Below, one piece after another: positions 9,039-20,460 of a stretch of DNA of 64,000 nucleotides. Position 1 is the stretch's first letter; each line of letters opens with the position of its first letter. The position numbers and the translations under genes are program-made. The notes beneath the pieces were generated by a model. It saw only the letters and a list, made by a program, of their open reading frames with translations. It had not been told where the DNA came from and did no database searches. The stretch comes from Cantharellus purpuraceus (lineage: Eukaryota; Basidiomycota; Agaricomycetes; Cantharellales; Hydnaceae): contig JALBUN010000027.1 in the NCBI GenBank assembly GCA_025174535.1, positions 1-64,000 on the forward strand, read 5' to 3'.

Positions 9039-10169
9039 GTTCTCATGACCAACATTTTGGGAGAGCGATATGGCTTCTAGTGCAGGGTTCTGGTGCACTT
9101 GTGCCGCATAAAAGGTGGGGAGGGGAGGTCGACGTGGTTCTGTCACACGGTGCAGTTCAGTCACAAAGTAACGGAGCAAGTCGTGCGTCGCGCGCCGCAC
9201 GCGAACGTAAGTGTATCAGTGGGACGAAAATTAAAATAGATGTCACTGTACTGTCCGATCTTATCCTATGGACTACGATTTCATCTGAGATCCAACGCTC
9301 GGTCCCATCTCATCCTTACTGATACGTTCCAGCTCCGATTTCGTCCTCCCTGATACGTGTCGATTTTCACTGGGGCTCAGCAATAATACCAGTATCGATG
9401 GTTTCAGCGAAAGACTGAAGCCGATCACCTAATATGACGTCAGGGCCACTGGTGCTTTGCCTGACTAGGAGTATTGTCTTTGTCTCCCTGTCTGTTTAGA
9501 GCAGCTGAACCGGTATTCACGGTAATGCTGATCCCGATATTCATTTGTGCAAGCAAAGCCTAGAAAATCACCGTTTATGTTTAATCAGTTCACACCCTCG
9601 TGCCACGTCTGACTACCGATCCATGCACCCATTTGTGCAAACCCTACAGACCACATAGGCAGCCCATTGTCGCAGTTGTGACCGACATAATATCACACAG
9701 CGAACGAATTTAATGCAACGACGGCACCAAAGGAAGATGATCGCCGGACTTAACGCCGCAGGGCGACTGTATAGGAATCGGATTGTTCTCGTACAGGCGC
9801 CAATGTGCATTCTTCCTCAACTCATCACCCCCGCCTGCGGCCTAGGATTTGATGTCTCACTGCACTGTTTTGCCAATAGGTTGTGTGACGTGACGGCATC
9901 AGCGAAAAAGACCCTTTCTTGGACTGCTTGCTGGCTGGCTGGGCTGTTTGACACCGTTTGACACGAAAAGCCGGCTGCGCCGGTTTCCCACCCCTTCGTA
10001 CAAGAAAGCCTGACCGTCATTATACGTCGCCTCTTTTGATCAACTGACTAGCGCTCAAAGCAGTCAAGAATCGAAACTTGGGCATGGCCGCTTCTCCAAA
10101 AAGCCAATGTGGCGTCTTTGGCTTCCATGTCAAGTATAGGCAGTGATTTTGACGCTCTGGCGGCGGGTA
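9039..10169. other. No gene recognised
   Basis: Higher-GC anonymous DNA. Short overlapping frames on both strands show no motif and no consistent codon bias. I see nothing supportable here. Confidence 0.5.
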
Positions 10170-10350
10170 CCATCAAAGTGGGGTTCTCCAGGCCCCCCCA
10201 AGCTGTAATAGCGCGCATGACCAATGCTTCGAGGCGTTCTTAAGCAGGACCCGGATCGAATTCAATACGGAATAGAACACCAGAAGTCGCCAAGTCATAC
10301 CACCGGCTCAGTCAGGTGATACAAAAATTCCAATGGGCCAAAGCACACCC

Positions 10351-10358
10351 TATAAAAG
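10351..10358 (+). promoter_or_regulatory. TATA box of cerato-platanin copy 1
   Basis: TATAAAAG lies 92 bp before the ATG at 10443. The surrounding sequence (aaagcacaccctataaaagg) is conserved before copy 2. Confidence 0.65.
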
Positions 10359-10442
10359 GCCCTCGAAACTCGTCCGTATTCCTTGTCAAAGTAGTCCCCC
10401 TACCTCGACTGTACTCGGAACATCGCCAACACGCCAACAAGA

Positions 10443-10917
10443 ATGAAGTTCACCGCCCCACTCGCCTCTCTCTTCGTTTTCGTCGCGTCTGCGATGGCAG
10501 CTACCGTGTCGTTTGACAATGCGTACGACAACGCTGGGGGAACATGAACTCGGTTGCGTGTAGCAATGGTCCCAACGGTCTCGCATCCAGGTTCCCCACG
10601 TTCGGGAACCTGCCGTCCTTCCCGAACATTGGCGGTATGCAAGGCGTCGTGTTCGGCAGTCCACACTGTGGGACGTGCTGGCAACTGTCGTTCCAGGGCA
10701 GATCCATCAATGGTGCGTGTGTGGTTCCAATGATGTTGATGATGTCTTACATTTGTGTGTAACTTGGTGGTTTTCAGTGACGGCTATTGACAGTGCTGGA
10801 TCCGGGTTCAACATTGCAGAGACGGCCATGAATACGCTGACGAACGGCCAGGCTGAATTTCTGGGACGTATAACGGCGTCGGCTGTCCAGGTCCCTGCGT
10901 CGCGATGCGGGATTTAA
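10443..10917 (+). pseudogene. Cerato-platanin copy 1, 1-nt frameshift
   Basis: Cerato-platanins are small secreted cysteine proteins of filamentous fungi with an expansin-like double-psi barrel. They act at the hyphal wall and can be sensed by plants. The frame opens with a signal peptide (about 17-19 residues ending FVASAMA), then VSFDNAYDN. One base is missing in the G run at about 10531-10535, leading to an early TGA. The next frame continues with [19 protein letters not shown] and CGTCW. A 65-nt intron (10713-10777) is followed by [15 protein letters not shown] and a final Cys near the end (SRCGI). All four family cysteines are present. Size and intron position match copy 2. Either it is a pseudogene or the missing G is a homopolymer sequencing error. 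Confidence 0.8.
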
Positions 10918-11904
10918 GGATCCCTGGTCAACTGTAACAAGGTACGTCAAGAGTTGGAGTGTTGCTCTCTCCTCCAGCCAGACCTGATTCTCCGTATGTC
11001 TCTCTTTGCAAAGGGAGAGTCGCCGATCAATTGTTGTGCCTGAAATTGTTGAACATTGTTTTTTGTTTTGGGTCTATGAACTGTTGTGAACGTTTAATCA
11101 CCAAGCCATGGCCTCTTTTCATTTAGACTTTTTGTACTGGCGTTGTTGTTATGTACACATTCGAATGAAGTGCAGCGTGATGCTACATCGGTGTGCCCCG
11201 GGGAAAACAGCAGCAAATAACGTGGTTAAAGAGAAACAAGACCTAAAGCCCATCTCCCGCCCGACGGGAGTGCTTACCGCCGAAAGGACCCGTATGGTTG
11301 ACATTCGGACATTGTTTTATGTGGCCGGTGCAGCAGGTTTTCATCGAGACCGTCGGCCGCCATTGTGAATCACCACCACCACCATCAAGCCATTTCCCCA
11401 CCACTGAATGGCGTTCCGACGATGCATGCGACCGTCGGGGCACGTGAAGCACCTCCCAAAGAATGCGGAAAGGGCCCCCGGCCGGCGATGCCCAACTCGA
11501 GCGGAACCACTTGTCAATAGTCGGATATTCACGATGAATTTAATTGCCTAGGTGAGAGTGATGGATGGATGGCGCGGCGCTCCTGACACTGAATGAACCT
11601 GCATAGGATCTTCCGGCCGACCGACGTGAAGCGATGATCGCGTACTTGGCATATTATCTCCAGCGGTGGGGTGTGCCCGCCGTTCTTTCATGCCTCTCCT
11701 GCTACGTGTATGGCACGTATTCCGATGCTGCACTTGAAAGCTTGTTTTTTTTGAACTGTTTGGAGGGGAGTCGATGCAAGGTTGGCAGGGGACGTTGTAT
11801 TCCATTTTTGTGATAACAAGTCGAAAACACTTCTTTCCTTTTCAGCTTGAAATACAAGGTTTACTCGCTTTCATCGACTATTTAGTATGCGCAGGCTTGA
11901 TCAA
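10918..11904. other. 3' flank of duplication unit 1
   Basis: No gene seen. The sequence is part of the duplicated block and resembles 12679-13680. Short frames do not keep the same reading in the two copies, which argues against coding. Confidence 0.55.
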
Positions 11905-12084
11905 AAGTGGGGGTTCTCCAGTCCCCTTGAAAAAATCCCCCCCAAGCTGTAATAGCGCGCATGACCAATGCAGGCATGGTCTGGGCCGAATTCAATACAG
12001 AACAGAACACCAAAAGTCGCCAAACCATGCAGGCCATCGGCTCGGCCAGGTGAATTTTTTTTTTAAAATTGGACCAAAGCACCC

Positions 12085-12092
12085 TATAAAAA
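12085..12092 (+). promoter_or_regulatory. TATA box of cerato-platanin copy 2
   Basis: TATAAAAA lies 97 bp before the ATG at 12182, in the same context as in copy 1 (aaagcaccctataaaaagccctcga). Confidence 0.65.
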
Positions 12093-12181
12093 GCCCTCGA
12101 AACGCGTCCGTATTCCTTGTCCAAAAGAGTAGCCTCTCCAGCTCGGACTATCGCCCACCCGTTTTCAACCCGCCAAACAGC

Positions 12182-12678
12182 ATGAAGGTCACCGCCGCCC
12201 CACTCGCCTCCCTCCTTGTGTTCGTCGCCTCTGTGGCGGCAGATACCGTGTCGTTTGACAATGCGTACGATAACGGTTTGGCGGGCATGGGCACGGTTGC
12301 GTGCAGCGACGGGCCCAACGGTCTCTCGAACAGGTTCCCCGCATTCATGAACGTGCCGTCCTTCCCAACATTGGCGGTGCGCAAGCTGTCGCGGGGTATG
12401 GCGGTCCCAACTGTGGGACGTGCTGGCGACTGACGTTCCAGGACAGATCCATCAACGGTGCGTCTCCATCCATCCCCTTGTGTGTGGTTTGATGCAATGT
12501 TGAATGGTCTTGCATGTGTGTGTGACTTGGGTTTTCAGTGACGGTTATTGACCATGCTGGAGCCGGGTTTAACATCGCACAGGCGGCCATGGATACACTG
12601 ACGAACGGCCAGGCTGCATCTCTGGGCCGTGTAACAGCATCAGCTATCCAGATCTCTGCGTCGGGGTGCGGGCTTTGA
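12182..12678 (+). pseudogene. Cerato-platanin copy 2, 1-nt frameshift
   Basis: Same architecture as copy 1: signal peptide (ASLLVFVASVAA), TVSFDNAYDN, TVACSDGPNGL, NCGTCWRLTF, an 81-nt intron (12458-12538), then [14 protein letters not shown] and a terminal SGCGL before TGA. Here the N-terminal half is in frame, but one base is lost near 12367, between PSFP and the expected NIGG, so the two halves of exon 1 are in different frames. The broken site differs from that of copy 1, and the two genes otherwise share every family landmark. The role would be a secreted wall-associated cerato-platanin if the break is a sequencing error. Confidence 0.8.
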
Positions 12679-14849
12679 CAAGGTACGTCGCGTTGGCGTG
12701 CTGCGCTCTTCCACGTGATCCTGCAAGAAAGTCGTCGAATTTTGTTTTGAGTCTATGAACTATGAAGTTTTAATCCCCAAGCCACCTAGCCTTTAAGATT
12801 TGGGAGTTCGTTGGGGCTACACTTGGATTCACTATGTATTATATATATCAAACGATGCGCAGCGTGATGCTGTCGGTGTTCTTGGGGATGCCATTTGAAT
12901 CGCTGCGTGGTTGAGTGCCAGTCAAGTGTCCTGAGGAAGCGGTAGGAAGCAACATGGCTAAGAGAATCAAGCTCATCTCTTGCTTGATGGTATTTCTCCT
13001 TGCGTGAGAAGTGCTTACCGCCGAAGGACCCCAATGGTTGACATTCGGACACTGTTTTATGGCCTGTGCAGCAGGTTTTCATCAGCCGCCATTGTAAACC
13101 ACCATCAAGCGATTTCCCATCACTGCCGCAAGGTCAACACGCGCGTGTTTGGGTGTCGAGAGAAAACAGCATCTGAATGGCGTTCGGACGATGCGACTGT
13201 CGGCTTTGCGAGGAGTAAGCATCATCCCCCTGACCATGCTGTTCCCAGAAATTGCGGAAGGCCCGGCGGTGCCTGCCCAACTCGAGCGGAATGCTGGTCA
13301 ACAGTCAAATGATCACGATGGATTTCCTAGATGGCGCGCTCCTGACAATGAATGAATCTGCATAGGATCTTGCGGCCGATTTCATGCCAGGACTGTGTCT
13401 GTCCGGTGAAGATATGGTGTTCGACCTCGAGTCTCAGCTCAGGACTGTGGTCAATGTTAATGCACCGACGGGAGGCAATGATCCGTAAGCATTGCAAATC
13501 CTTAGCATGGTGTCCTCAGCGATGTTGTGTGCCCGCCGCTATATATACTCTCAGAGCTTTCTTTCTCACTCACCACTAGCATCGAGGTATGCCTCTATTG
13601 CTGCGTGTATAGCAGTATTCAGATGCCTTCCTTGTTCCACTTGAAAGTTTGTCTCTTGAACTGTTTAGAGGGGATACAGGGATGGCAGTGGAAATTGCTT
13701 AGATCTTCCGGCCGTTTCATGCTAGGAATGTGTCTGTATTCATGTCAGTTTCCGGCGAGGATATGGAGCGTCGGCTCAGGATTTGCGTGTGGTCAATGTC
13801 ATTGTACCGACGTGGCGGTAAGCGTCGCTAATCCTTAGCTCCTCAGCGGTGTGGTGTGCCCGCCGTCCCACGTATCTACCTTCAGGGCTTTCTTTCTCGA
13901 TACTCGCGTCGAGATATGCCTCCATTGCTATGACACGTATTACGCCGTGTCCCACCTGAAAGCTTGTCTTCTGAAGGGATTGGCAGGGAAAGTTGCTTTC
14001 GGGAACACGGGCAGGGTCTTTCCCTGAGCAGTCTGTACAGCAGCATCGGCCGTGTTCTTGAGAAGTTGGAGGAGCATCCGGCCAAACGGCGTCGGACATG
14101 AGAAGGGCCGTCGCAGTGGACGGAACGGAGGCAAGCGGAAGCGGAATTGGATCGACGGGGGCGGTATGTATTTCATCAGACGACATCTACTGAGACCTCA
14201 CTCTGACTCACCTGTCCTGTACTTATTTAATAACTTGTATGTTGGGGTTTTTGGAGTACGAGGAGAGAAACTACCATCTTTATTACTAAGCAGAAAGTAA
14301 GCCAAAAAAACGAGATTGTGTCGGTCCCATCGGCTCTTATCCTCAACATTGTAGGCGGTTAGAACTCTGTACGTGCACGTGATGTTGGATATAACTAATG
14401 CCAGTCACGTTAACCATTGTTCTGGCCAGCTCCGGAAGCGAAAGAAGCAATGATATCTCGAGAAGCAGAACACGAGGCCAGGCAGTTAGGCATTAATCAG
14501 CACTCTGCTCATCATCATCATCACTCTCCTTCATGTCTAACCCCCCAGTGCGAGCAAGTAATCCACCGGTCTCTGTAGAGTCTCTGTAGAGTCTCAGAGC
14601 CAACGGTCTACTCGGTGGTGCATACCTCCTGATCTAACATGTAAATTAGATGCTTACAGCGTGCGCTCAGGTCAGAGGCCTCCCTTCATGATGCAGCCGA
14701 TACTAGGCACGAATCACACACTCCGCCACCTGATCGGACAGGCCACACAGGGCCTCCTCTGGCTCACAGGGATCAGGATGAGTCGATACATCATATAATG
14801 GTAAGAACAACACAACGACACATTCGGTACGCACTTCTTGATATAAGAT
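12679..14849. other. Duplicated flanks and anonymous DNA
   Basis: To about 14000 this is the 3' flank of the tandem block and its third partial copy. From 14000 to 14849 I see no gene. A 136-codon minus frame at 13776-14186 has no recognisable motif. Confidence 0.45.
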
Positions 14850-14865
14850 GTGAAAATAGGCGGTA

Positions 14866-15126
14866 ACAACCTTGGATAGGTGTGACATCTCTAGTGCACA
14901 ACTCCACACTCTCTTACAGCATAGTCTGAAATGAACCGTGCTCACTGGTCCACCAGACGTAAGAGACATGAAAGTGATATGTATTGTGACATAGTTGATT
15001 CCCTGCTTTTAGTTTATGACGTCAACTCGATCGCAGTCATCCTGTTTGACACAGTAGTGGTTGCAGTGACATTCGTCGGCACACTCGGAACCTGGAGAGT
15101 CTACAAACGATCAGCTTGGAACTATC
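14866..15126 (+). pseudogene. DUF6533-type membrane protein, copy 1, middle part
   Basis: The plus-strand frame 14931-15131 ends in VILFDTVVVAVTF plus a GTWRVYKRSAWN segment, the membrane helix and loop typical of the middle of agaricomycete DUF6533 seven-helix proteins. The frame stops where the copia element begins. The equivalent uninterrupted sequence on the right arm (about 25970-26060, minus) runs straight through, which fixes the insertion point. The function of DUF6533 proteins is unknown. Confidence 0.5.
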
Positions 15127-15268
15127 TGTAGAAGCGTTAGGACGCTCTCCGCCATACATAGTGTGTGCTTAGTATTAGTCAGGTCATGTATAGTTGCCCA
15201 AGGGCCATGTACAAACAATCATGCATATAGTTTTCACTCCAACTACCACTACAATAAGTTGCTCAACA
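15127..15268 (+). repeat. Copia 5' LTR (142 bp)
   Basis: It begins TGTAGAAGCG and ends GTTGCTCAACA. Its last 45 bp recur at 19770-19814. The final A is the first base of the gag ATG, so there is essentially no untranslated spacer. Confidence 0.85.
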
Positions 15269-17269
15269 TGACTACTGGGAATGGGTTCTCAATGTTCCCA
15301 AAACTCAACTCAATGAACTTCTACTCATGGAAGAACAATATGGAGACAGTGCTGTATGGGCTGAACCAAATGGTGATGGTTCAAGGTACAGTTCCCAGGC
15401 CAGAGCCAGCAGATGCGACAGCACTGAAAGCAGCTGAGATGGCAGCCATGGCTGCATGGGACCTCCATGCTGGAAGGGCATATATGGAAATTGCCCTGCA
15501 TATTGAAGACAAGTGGAAGCAACCCATAATGGGTAACCATGATCCAGTGAAGGCCTGGAAAGCCTTGGAGGACATGTATGGAGCAAGCATGGATGGCATC
15601 CATGCAGTGCTGTTCACACAGATAACAACCATAAAGTACACAGCCAGGATGCTGGTCCGGGTGCACCAGCTTAAAATGGAAGAGGTCTGGCAGAAGCTCG
15701 CAGCAGCTGGGCAGAGTGTACCTGATTCACAATCCTAAATTCCTTACCCACTGAGCTTGACCAATTCACTACTACAGTCAATCATTCTACAGAAACCATT
15801 GCAAGTGTCACACAGAGACTCAGACAAATGGAGCTCCACCATGAACTGTGCAGTGAAGACAGTACAGGATTACTAGCTAAAGGGAAAGGGAAAGCAGGGG
15901 GCAGAAAAGGTATGGATACAAAGAGAAAAGGGAAATGCCATAACTGCAGAGTAGCTGGGCACTGGGTGCATGATTGCACAAAGCCAAAGAAGAATGATGC
16001 GAATGCCAAAGCAGGCACACAAGCGCTGGTCAGACACATGTTTATGGTGCTGAACGGAAAGGCAAGTGGAAGCGATGGCAATACCATGTACTACCTCGAC
16101 TCAGGGGCGTCAGGTCACTACACACCATGCCAAGAGGATCTCCAAGACTACACACTATTTAGTGTGCCATGCCAAATCACCACTGTGAAGGGTCAGGTGC
16201 AGGTGATGGGATCCAGAACCATACGCTATGCGATCCAGCTGAAGGATGGCGGTGAGGCATTTGGTGAGCTGCACAATGTGTCCTGGGTACCCAACATCAC
16301 GGCAAGATTGCTGTCCATATGCCAGCTGACACAGAAGGGATATACTGTGGCATTCAATCAGTCAAGCTGCAAGCTGTGCGGACTGGGAGGAAACACTATT
16401 GACATACCAGTAATGGAGCAGGTCTACCCGGTGCAGCTGAGAGTCATGAAGCCACAGACTGATGGGACTGCAAACCTGGCATTCACCAAGTCTGACAACT
16501 CCCAACTAGTGAAGCAGCTGGATAGTGAGTGGCTACTGGCAGCCACAGCATCCACTGAGATCACATGGATGGACCTACATCAAATGATGGGTCATCTAAA
16601 TATGCAGGACTGCAAGAAACTCACCGAAGGTGCCACCAAGAACATCAGGATCACAAATGCTGCCACTCCTATCCCTGCACAGATGGATTACCTAGCCTGC
16701 ATAGAGGGGAAGCAGACACACTTACCATTCCCCCCTGGAAGGCACCACATGGAGGGGCTACCCAACCTGGTTCATATGGACACTGTTGGTCCTATGGAAA
16801 CTCAGTCATATGACGGAAAGTGGTACACACTCACCTTAGTTGATGACAAATCCCACATCTGCATGATGGAACCAATGGCTAGCCGTGACCAAGTGCTTGA
16901 GGTGTTCAAGGGCTGGAAGGCAAAGGTAGAGAATAGTTGTTAGTGCAAGATCTGTGCTGTCATGTGCGATAACATGAAGCAGTTTGTGCAGGGAAGATTC
17001 AAGGCTTACCTTGATGCAGAGGGCATACAGCTGTACACATCAGTCCCACACTCACCACAAATGAATGGCGTTGCAGAGCAGATGAACTGGACAATTGTGG
17101 AGGGAGCACATGCAATGCTGTTGGAGGCAAAGCTGCCTAAGCGCTACTGGACACTGGCTTTCAGAACAATGGCATACTTATGGAACAGGTCACTGACTCA
17201 TGCCAACAATGGGAAGACACCATATAAGGTTTTCTATGGTGAAGTGCCTGATATAGGTAACCTTCAACC

Positions 17270-18676
17270 TGTTTTGGAACCCACAAAATTATGGTGTTAG
17301 GGGAAACTCTAAATCACCACAATTCCATGAATGAACAGCTGAGAAGAATATCAAATCCTACTGCAGCACAACTCCAGAAACGATTTAACATTTGTACTTT
17401 GGTTACAATCTGTTGTAATGGTCAATGCAGACGATACGCAGGAAGGTAATACATTTCTTAGCAGTAGGGAATGAATAAGACTTCCAGAGTCTAGAGTTCA
17501 CGGATGCTTAGGGGTCCAGATATTCCAAAAAGAGGGGAATGCACTTAGAGGCTAGAGGAAGTAGGTGGATGAATCCAACCGTCCAACCAGTGACACTCTG
17601 AAGCGGGTAACAGCGATGTATGAAGTAGTCTAGCAACTGCTTCACACAAGTTCAAGCTTCTAATGCTCTGCAAAGGCAGTACACACTAGTAACTTAAACA
17701 AGAGCACTAATGGCAGGACTATCGACAGACAATCTCACCCTGTAGATTTGTAGTCACACGAGGTAGATACTACACTCACGCCCAAAGCAGGACAATCACT
17801 ACTTCGAGTGCAATCGAATACAGTTACACAACTGTAAGCAACCCTTGAACTGGACAATCAACATTTACTGAGATATAGAGGATGACACTGTATGTCACTC
17901 TAGTCACACTGATGTGCAAATGATGGGGTAGAAAATGGTTATTTATTTCAGAGGCAGAATGGGCTCCTTTTATATTGTATTTACAGGAGCTGACTAATAC
18001 TACTGGAAACTTCTACCTATTAATAGATGGAAACTACTGGAAGCTAGTGGAATATGTGAGAAGGGGGTGGAAGTTTCCTAGCCAATGAGCTGCTTGGATT
18101 TGCTCTGACTCATGGCATGAGTCATGGATGGAGTCATAGTGTGACTCAGAGCAGGAGTCATAGCATGAGTCATGGCAGGAGTCATTGCATGAGTCACCAT
18201 TACTCAAATAACTCGGTCAATACTTCGTTTCCCAGGCTGATTAGCACAGCTATGAGTAGGCATGGCTTCTATTGAACTCTCCACTGAAAATGGAGTCAGG
18301 AGGTGCAGTGGTTGCGAAGATATTGAGGATTTACTGGCAGTGGTGACCAGATTGAGTCAGAGATTGAAATGAGTCATGTGATCGAAAATCAGTCAGTTGT
18401 CCAGGTGACTCCAGCTGACTTTGAGGCTGCTGACATCTGCGAGGGTTTGTGGGTCCATGTGGGTCCCAAAACTTCGCTCAGCAGAACAATAAGTTTGTAG
18501 ACTCATTTCTGCATGGGAAATTCCTGAAAAAATATGAAAAAATAGAGAATATTTGAATGGCCCTGAATCAAGAGAAAGCAGCAGATATATGCTGATATTT
18601 TAAGGCCATCAAGCGAAATTGTACAGTTTCGGGACTTTAAACAAGATCTTTTTAAGGGAAAACCAGTTCCCATACA
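17270..18676 (+). mobile_element. Solo-LTR-like element inserted in copia pol
   Basis: 1407 bp begins TGTTTTGGAACCC and ends CCCATACA. It splits the copia codons for NLQP and FGCQ. Flanks are CAACC and TAACC, a 5-bp duplication with one mismatch. It has no coding frame. The first half (to about 17775) is repeated in inverted orientation at 34498-34988. The second half holds seven exact TGASTCA sites. The TG...CA ends and 5-bp flanks fit a solo LTR of an unidentified family. Confidence 0.65.
18106..18376 (+). promoter_or_regulatory. Cluster of seven AP-1/Gcn4-type TGASTCA sites
   Basis: Exact TGACTCA/TGAGTCA words are at 18106, 18118, 18142, 18166, 18190, 18353 and 18370, with more one-mismatch GGAGTCA copies between them. 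The first five have 12-24-bp spacing. This heptamer is the classic bZIP (Gcn4/AP-1) target. Regulation by a host bZIP factor is inference. Confidence 0.55.
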
Positions 18677-19769
18677 TAACCGTTTGGATGTCAAGTTAGT
18701 GTGCATGCTGCAAGGGAGAAGACGCAGAAACCAGACCCAAAATCATGGAGAGGCTATATGGTGGGCTATGAGCCATGGGATGGCGGTTACCTGGTCCTGG
18801 AACTCAAATCAGGTAAGGTACACAGAGCATGCAACCTGATATTCCATGAAGCGTCCTTGGGACCAATAATCCCAGCACCAATCATTGATGCACAGGAGCC
18901 AGCTACAAGCAGGGAACTAGATGAGGCACAGAGTCAGCTATTGGTGCTAGCTGCACAGACCCAGAGTGAAAAGCTTACCATAAGACAACCCCAGCCAGCC
19001 ACTGCAGCCAGTGCAGCAAATACGGACACACTTGTGAGTATGGTACCGGATTACCCAGCTCATACGACGTGATCAGGCCGGATGTGCAAGCCACAGGCAG
19101 GCATCGCATTTGAGTTCATGATGTTGGCAATGGCAGGAGAGCCGCTGACAGATAATGTCAAGTCAGTGAACATACCGTCACCAGATGACCCACTCACCAT
19201 CAAGGAGGCGCTTGCAGGCCCAAATGTGCCATACTGGAATAAAGCACTAGACAAGGAGCATCAGAACCTTGTGAAGCACGGTGTTTATGAGTGGGCACAT
19301 AGTGGAGACTCACCAGTAATGGATTCCAAGACTGTCTTGAGGACAAAACGTGACACCAAAGGCATGATCATGGGATTCAAGGCAAGGTGTTGTGTGCAAG
19401 GATTTACACAGATCCCCAGCCTTCATTTTGACCCTGTGCAGAGTCATGTGACAGTAATGTGTTTTGAGACCTGTGGATCGTTCTAGCAGCGGTGGCAAGT
19501 CAGAACATGGCAATACAGCAGTTCGACATTACTTCCGCTTACCTGCACCACCCACTTCATGAGACCATCTACATGAAGCCCCCACCAGGTTTTGAACACC
19601 TGACGGACCCAATGCTGGTATGGCGGCTGTTGAAGCCACTGTATGGAACGGTTCAGGGAGGGCACTATTGGGAGGAGGAGAAGTCAGAATTTATGGTGAA
19701 GATTGGCTGGAAGAAACTCACTTCAGATCCGAGTGCGTTCCGAAAAACGTGGGAGGATGGCTCATCTGC

Positions 19770-19814
19770 CATATAGTTTTCACTCCGACTACCACTACAA
19801 TAAGTTGCTCAACA
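19770..19814 (+). repeat. Truncated copia 3' LTR (45 bp)
   Basis: Matches 15224-15268 with one difference and is joined directly to reverse-transcriptase sequence, marking the internal deletion. Confidence 0.8.
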
Positions 19815-20460
19815 CTATCGCTGACAGATTTACTGACCCAGCAATGTAAGCCATTGTGTCTATTACAGAGACAAACATCAAGTCTGATGAGATTCGGGTA
19901 CTTCACCGCACACGAATCCAGAATTGACTATATTCAGATTTGTGTTGACTCTCACTCTTTCTGACACGGTAATATAATCAATATCTATCCCACCTTTAAC
20001 CCGATCCACTAAACCTTGAGGGTACGTCACACATTGCGTGTTGCTCCAACTTGTACTTTAGCTTACAATTTCATCTGTCCTTTCACTTATTCAGCCGAGG
20101 TGAGTCGGAATATGGAATTTCAGACTTCTACTAAATATATGCAGCTTGTCGGCCATCATCATCTGCCGGTTCCACCTCAACCTCCAAAGGAGAAACGCGC
20201 GCTCCAAAAGCACACCTCCCGGGGAATCCCTACCATCACTCTTGGCAGTTTCCATGCGGCCACCCAAAGCATTCACAACCCTGTGATGGCAGAGTTTGGG
20301 GATTCGCCCATCGATGAGGGTGTTGGAACAGAAGCCTCGCGGGACGCGGTCGAGGCCATAGAGTCGGATATACCGGGAGAGAGGACAGAAAATGGTATTG
20401 AGCTTGAAGACATCCAGTTCGGGCCACAGGCAGCTCGAATTATTTTGGAGGCGTAGTGGC
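19815..20460 (+). pseudogene. DUF6533-type gene, copy 1, 3' part
   Basis: Continues the gene interrupted by copia (ACTGACCCAGCAATGTAAG also occurs on the right arm). The C-terminal tail reads GESEYGISDFY, then IYAACRPSS and a Ser/Thr-rich region, with stops (TAA after DFY) and frame changes relative to the right arm. Not functional. Confidence 0.45.

Larger units (their letters stand above)
10170..11760 (+). repeat. Tandem duplication unit 1 (cerato-platanin block)
   Basis: About 1.6 kb including promoter, cerato-platanin gene and 3' flank matches 11905-13680. Shared words include gggttctccag, agctgtaatagcgcgcatga, the TATA region, and 3' elements such as the tggttgacattcggacattgtttta-like stretch near 11296 and 13035. 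Divergence is moderate, with many small indels. A third, 3'-flank-only copy follows at about 13683-14000. Confidence 0.75.
11905..13680 (+). repeat. Tandem duplication unit 2 (cerato-platanin block)
   Basis: Second copy of the block, starting near gggttctccagtcccc and running through the cerato-platanin gene to ccggccgatttcatgcc and about 13680. A further partial repeat of the 3' part (gatcttccggccg, then ctttctttctcgatactcgcg) occupies about 13683-14000. Confidence 0.75.
15268..19770 (+). pseudogene. Copia Gag-Pol, broken
   Basis: Gag starts MTTGNGFSMFPKLNSMNFYS (15268) and breaks by frameshift near 15738. The pol frame (from 15828) carries the CCHC knuckle CHNCRVAGHWVHDC, the protease motif YYLDSGASGHYTP, the GAG-pre-integrase/HHCC region (HQMMGHL, DYLACIEGK), and integrase core pieces (HMDTVGPM, CDNMKQF, SPQMNGVAEQMNW). 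After the inserted element it resumes FGCQVSVHAAREK, then the RT start (QQFDITSAYLHHPL, PPPGFEH), ending before the YVDD box. Stops and frameshifts occur in at least four places, so it cannot make a full polyprotein. Confidence 0.85.
15127..19814 (+). mobile_element. Ty1/copia element, internally deleted, TSD CTATC
   Basis: The 4688-bp element is flanked by perfect 5-bp target duplications CTATC (15122-15126 and 19815-19819), and its ends are TG...CA. The 5' LTR is complete (15127-15268). The 3' part has lost everything from mid reverse transcriptase to the last 45 bp of the LTR. Inside the pol region a separate 1.4-kb LTR-like element (17270-18676) has inserted. It interrupts the DUF6533 gene of the left arm. 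Confidence 0.9.

Noticed and set aside
10443..12678. Calling the two secreted genes expansins
   Set aside because: Length, four Cys, and the CGTCW and GFNIA...LTNG motifs fit cerato-platanins, which share only the barrel fold with expansins.
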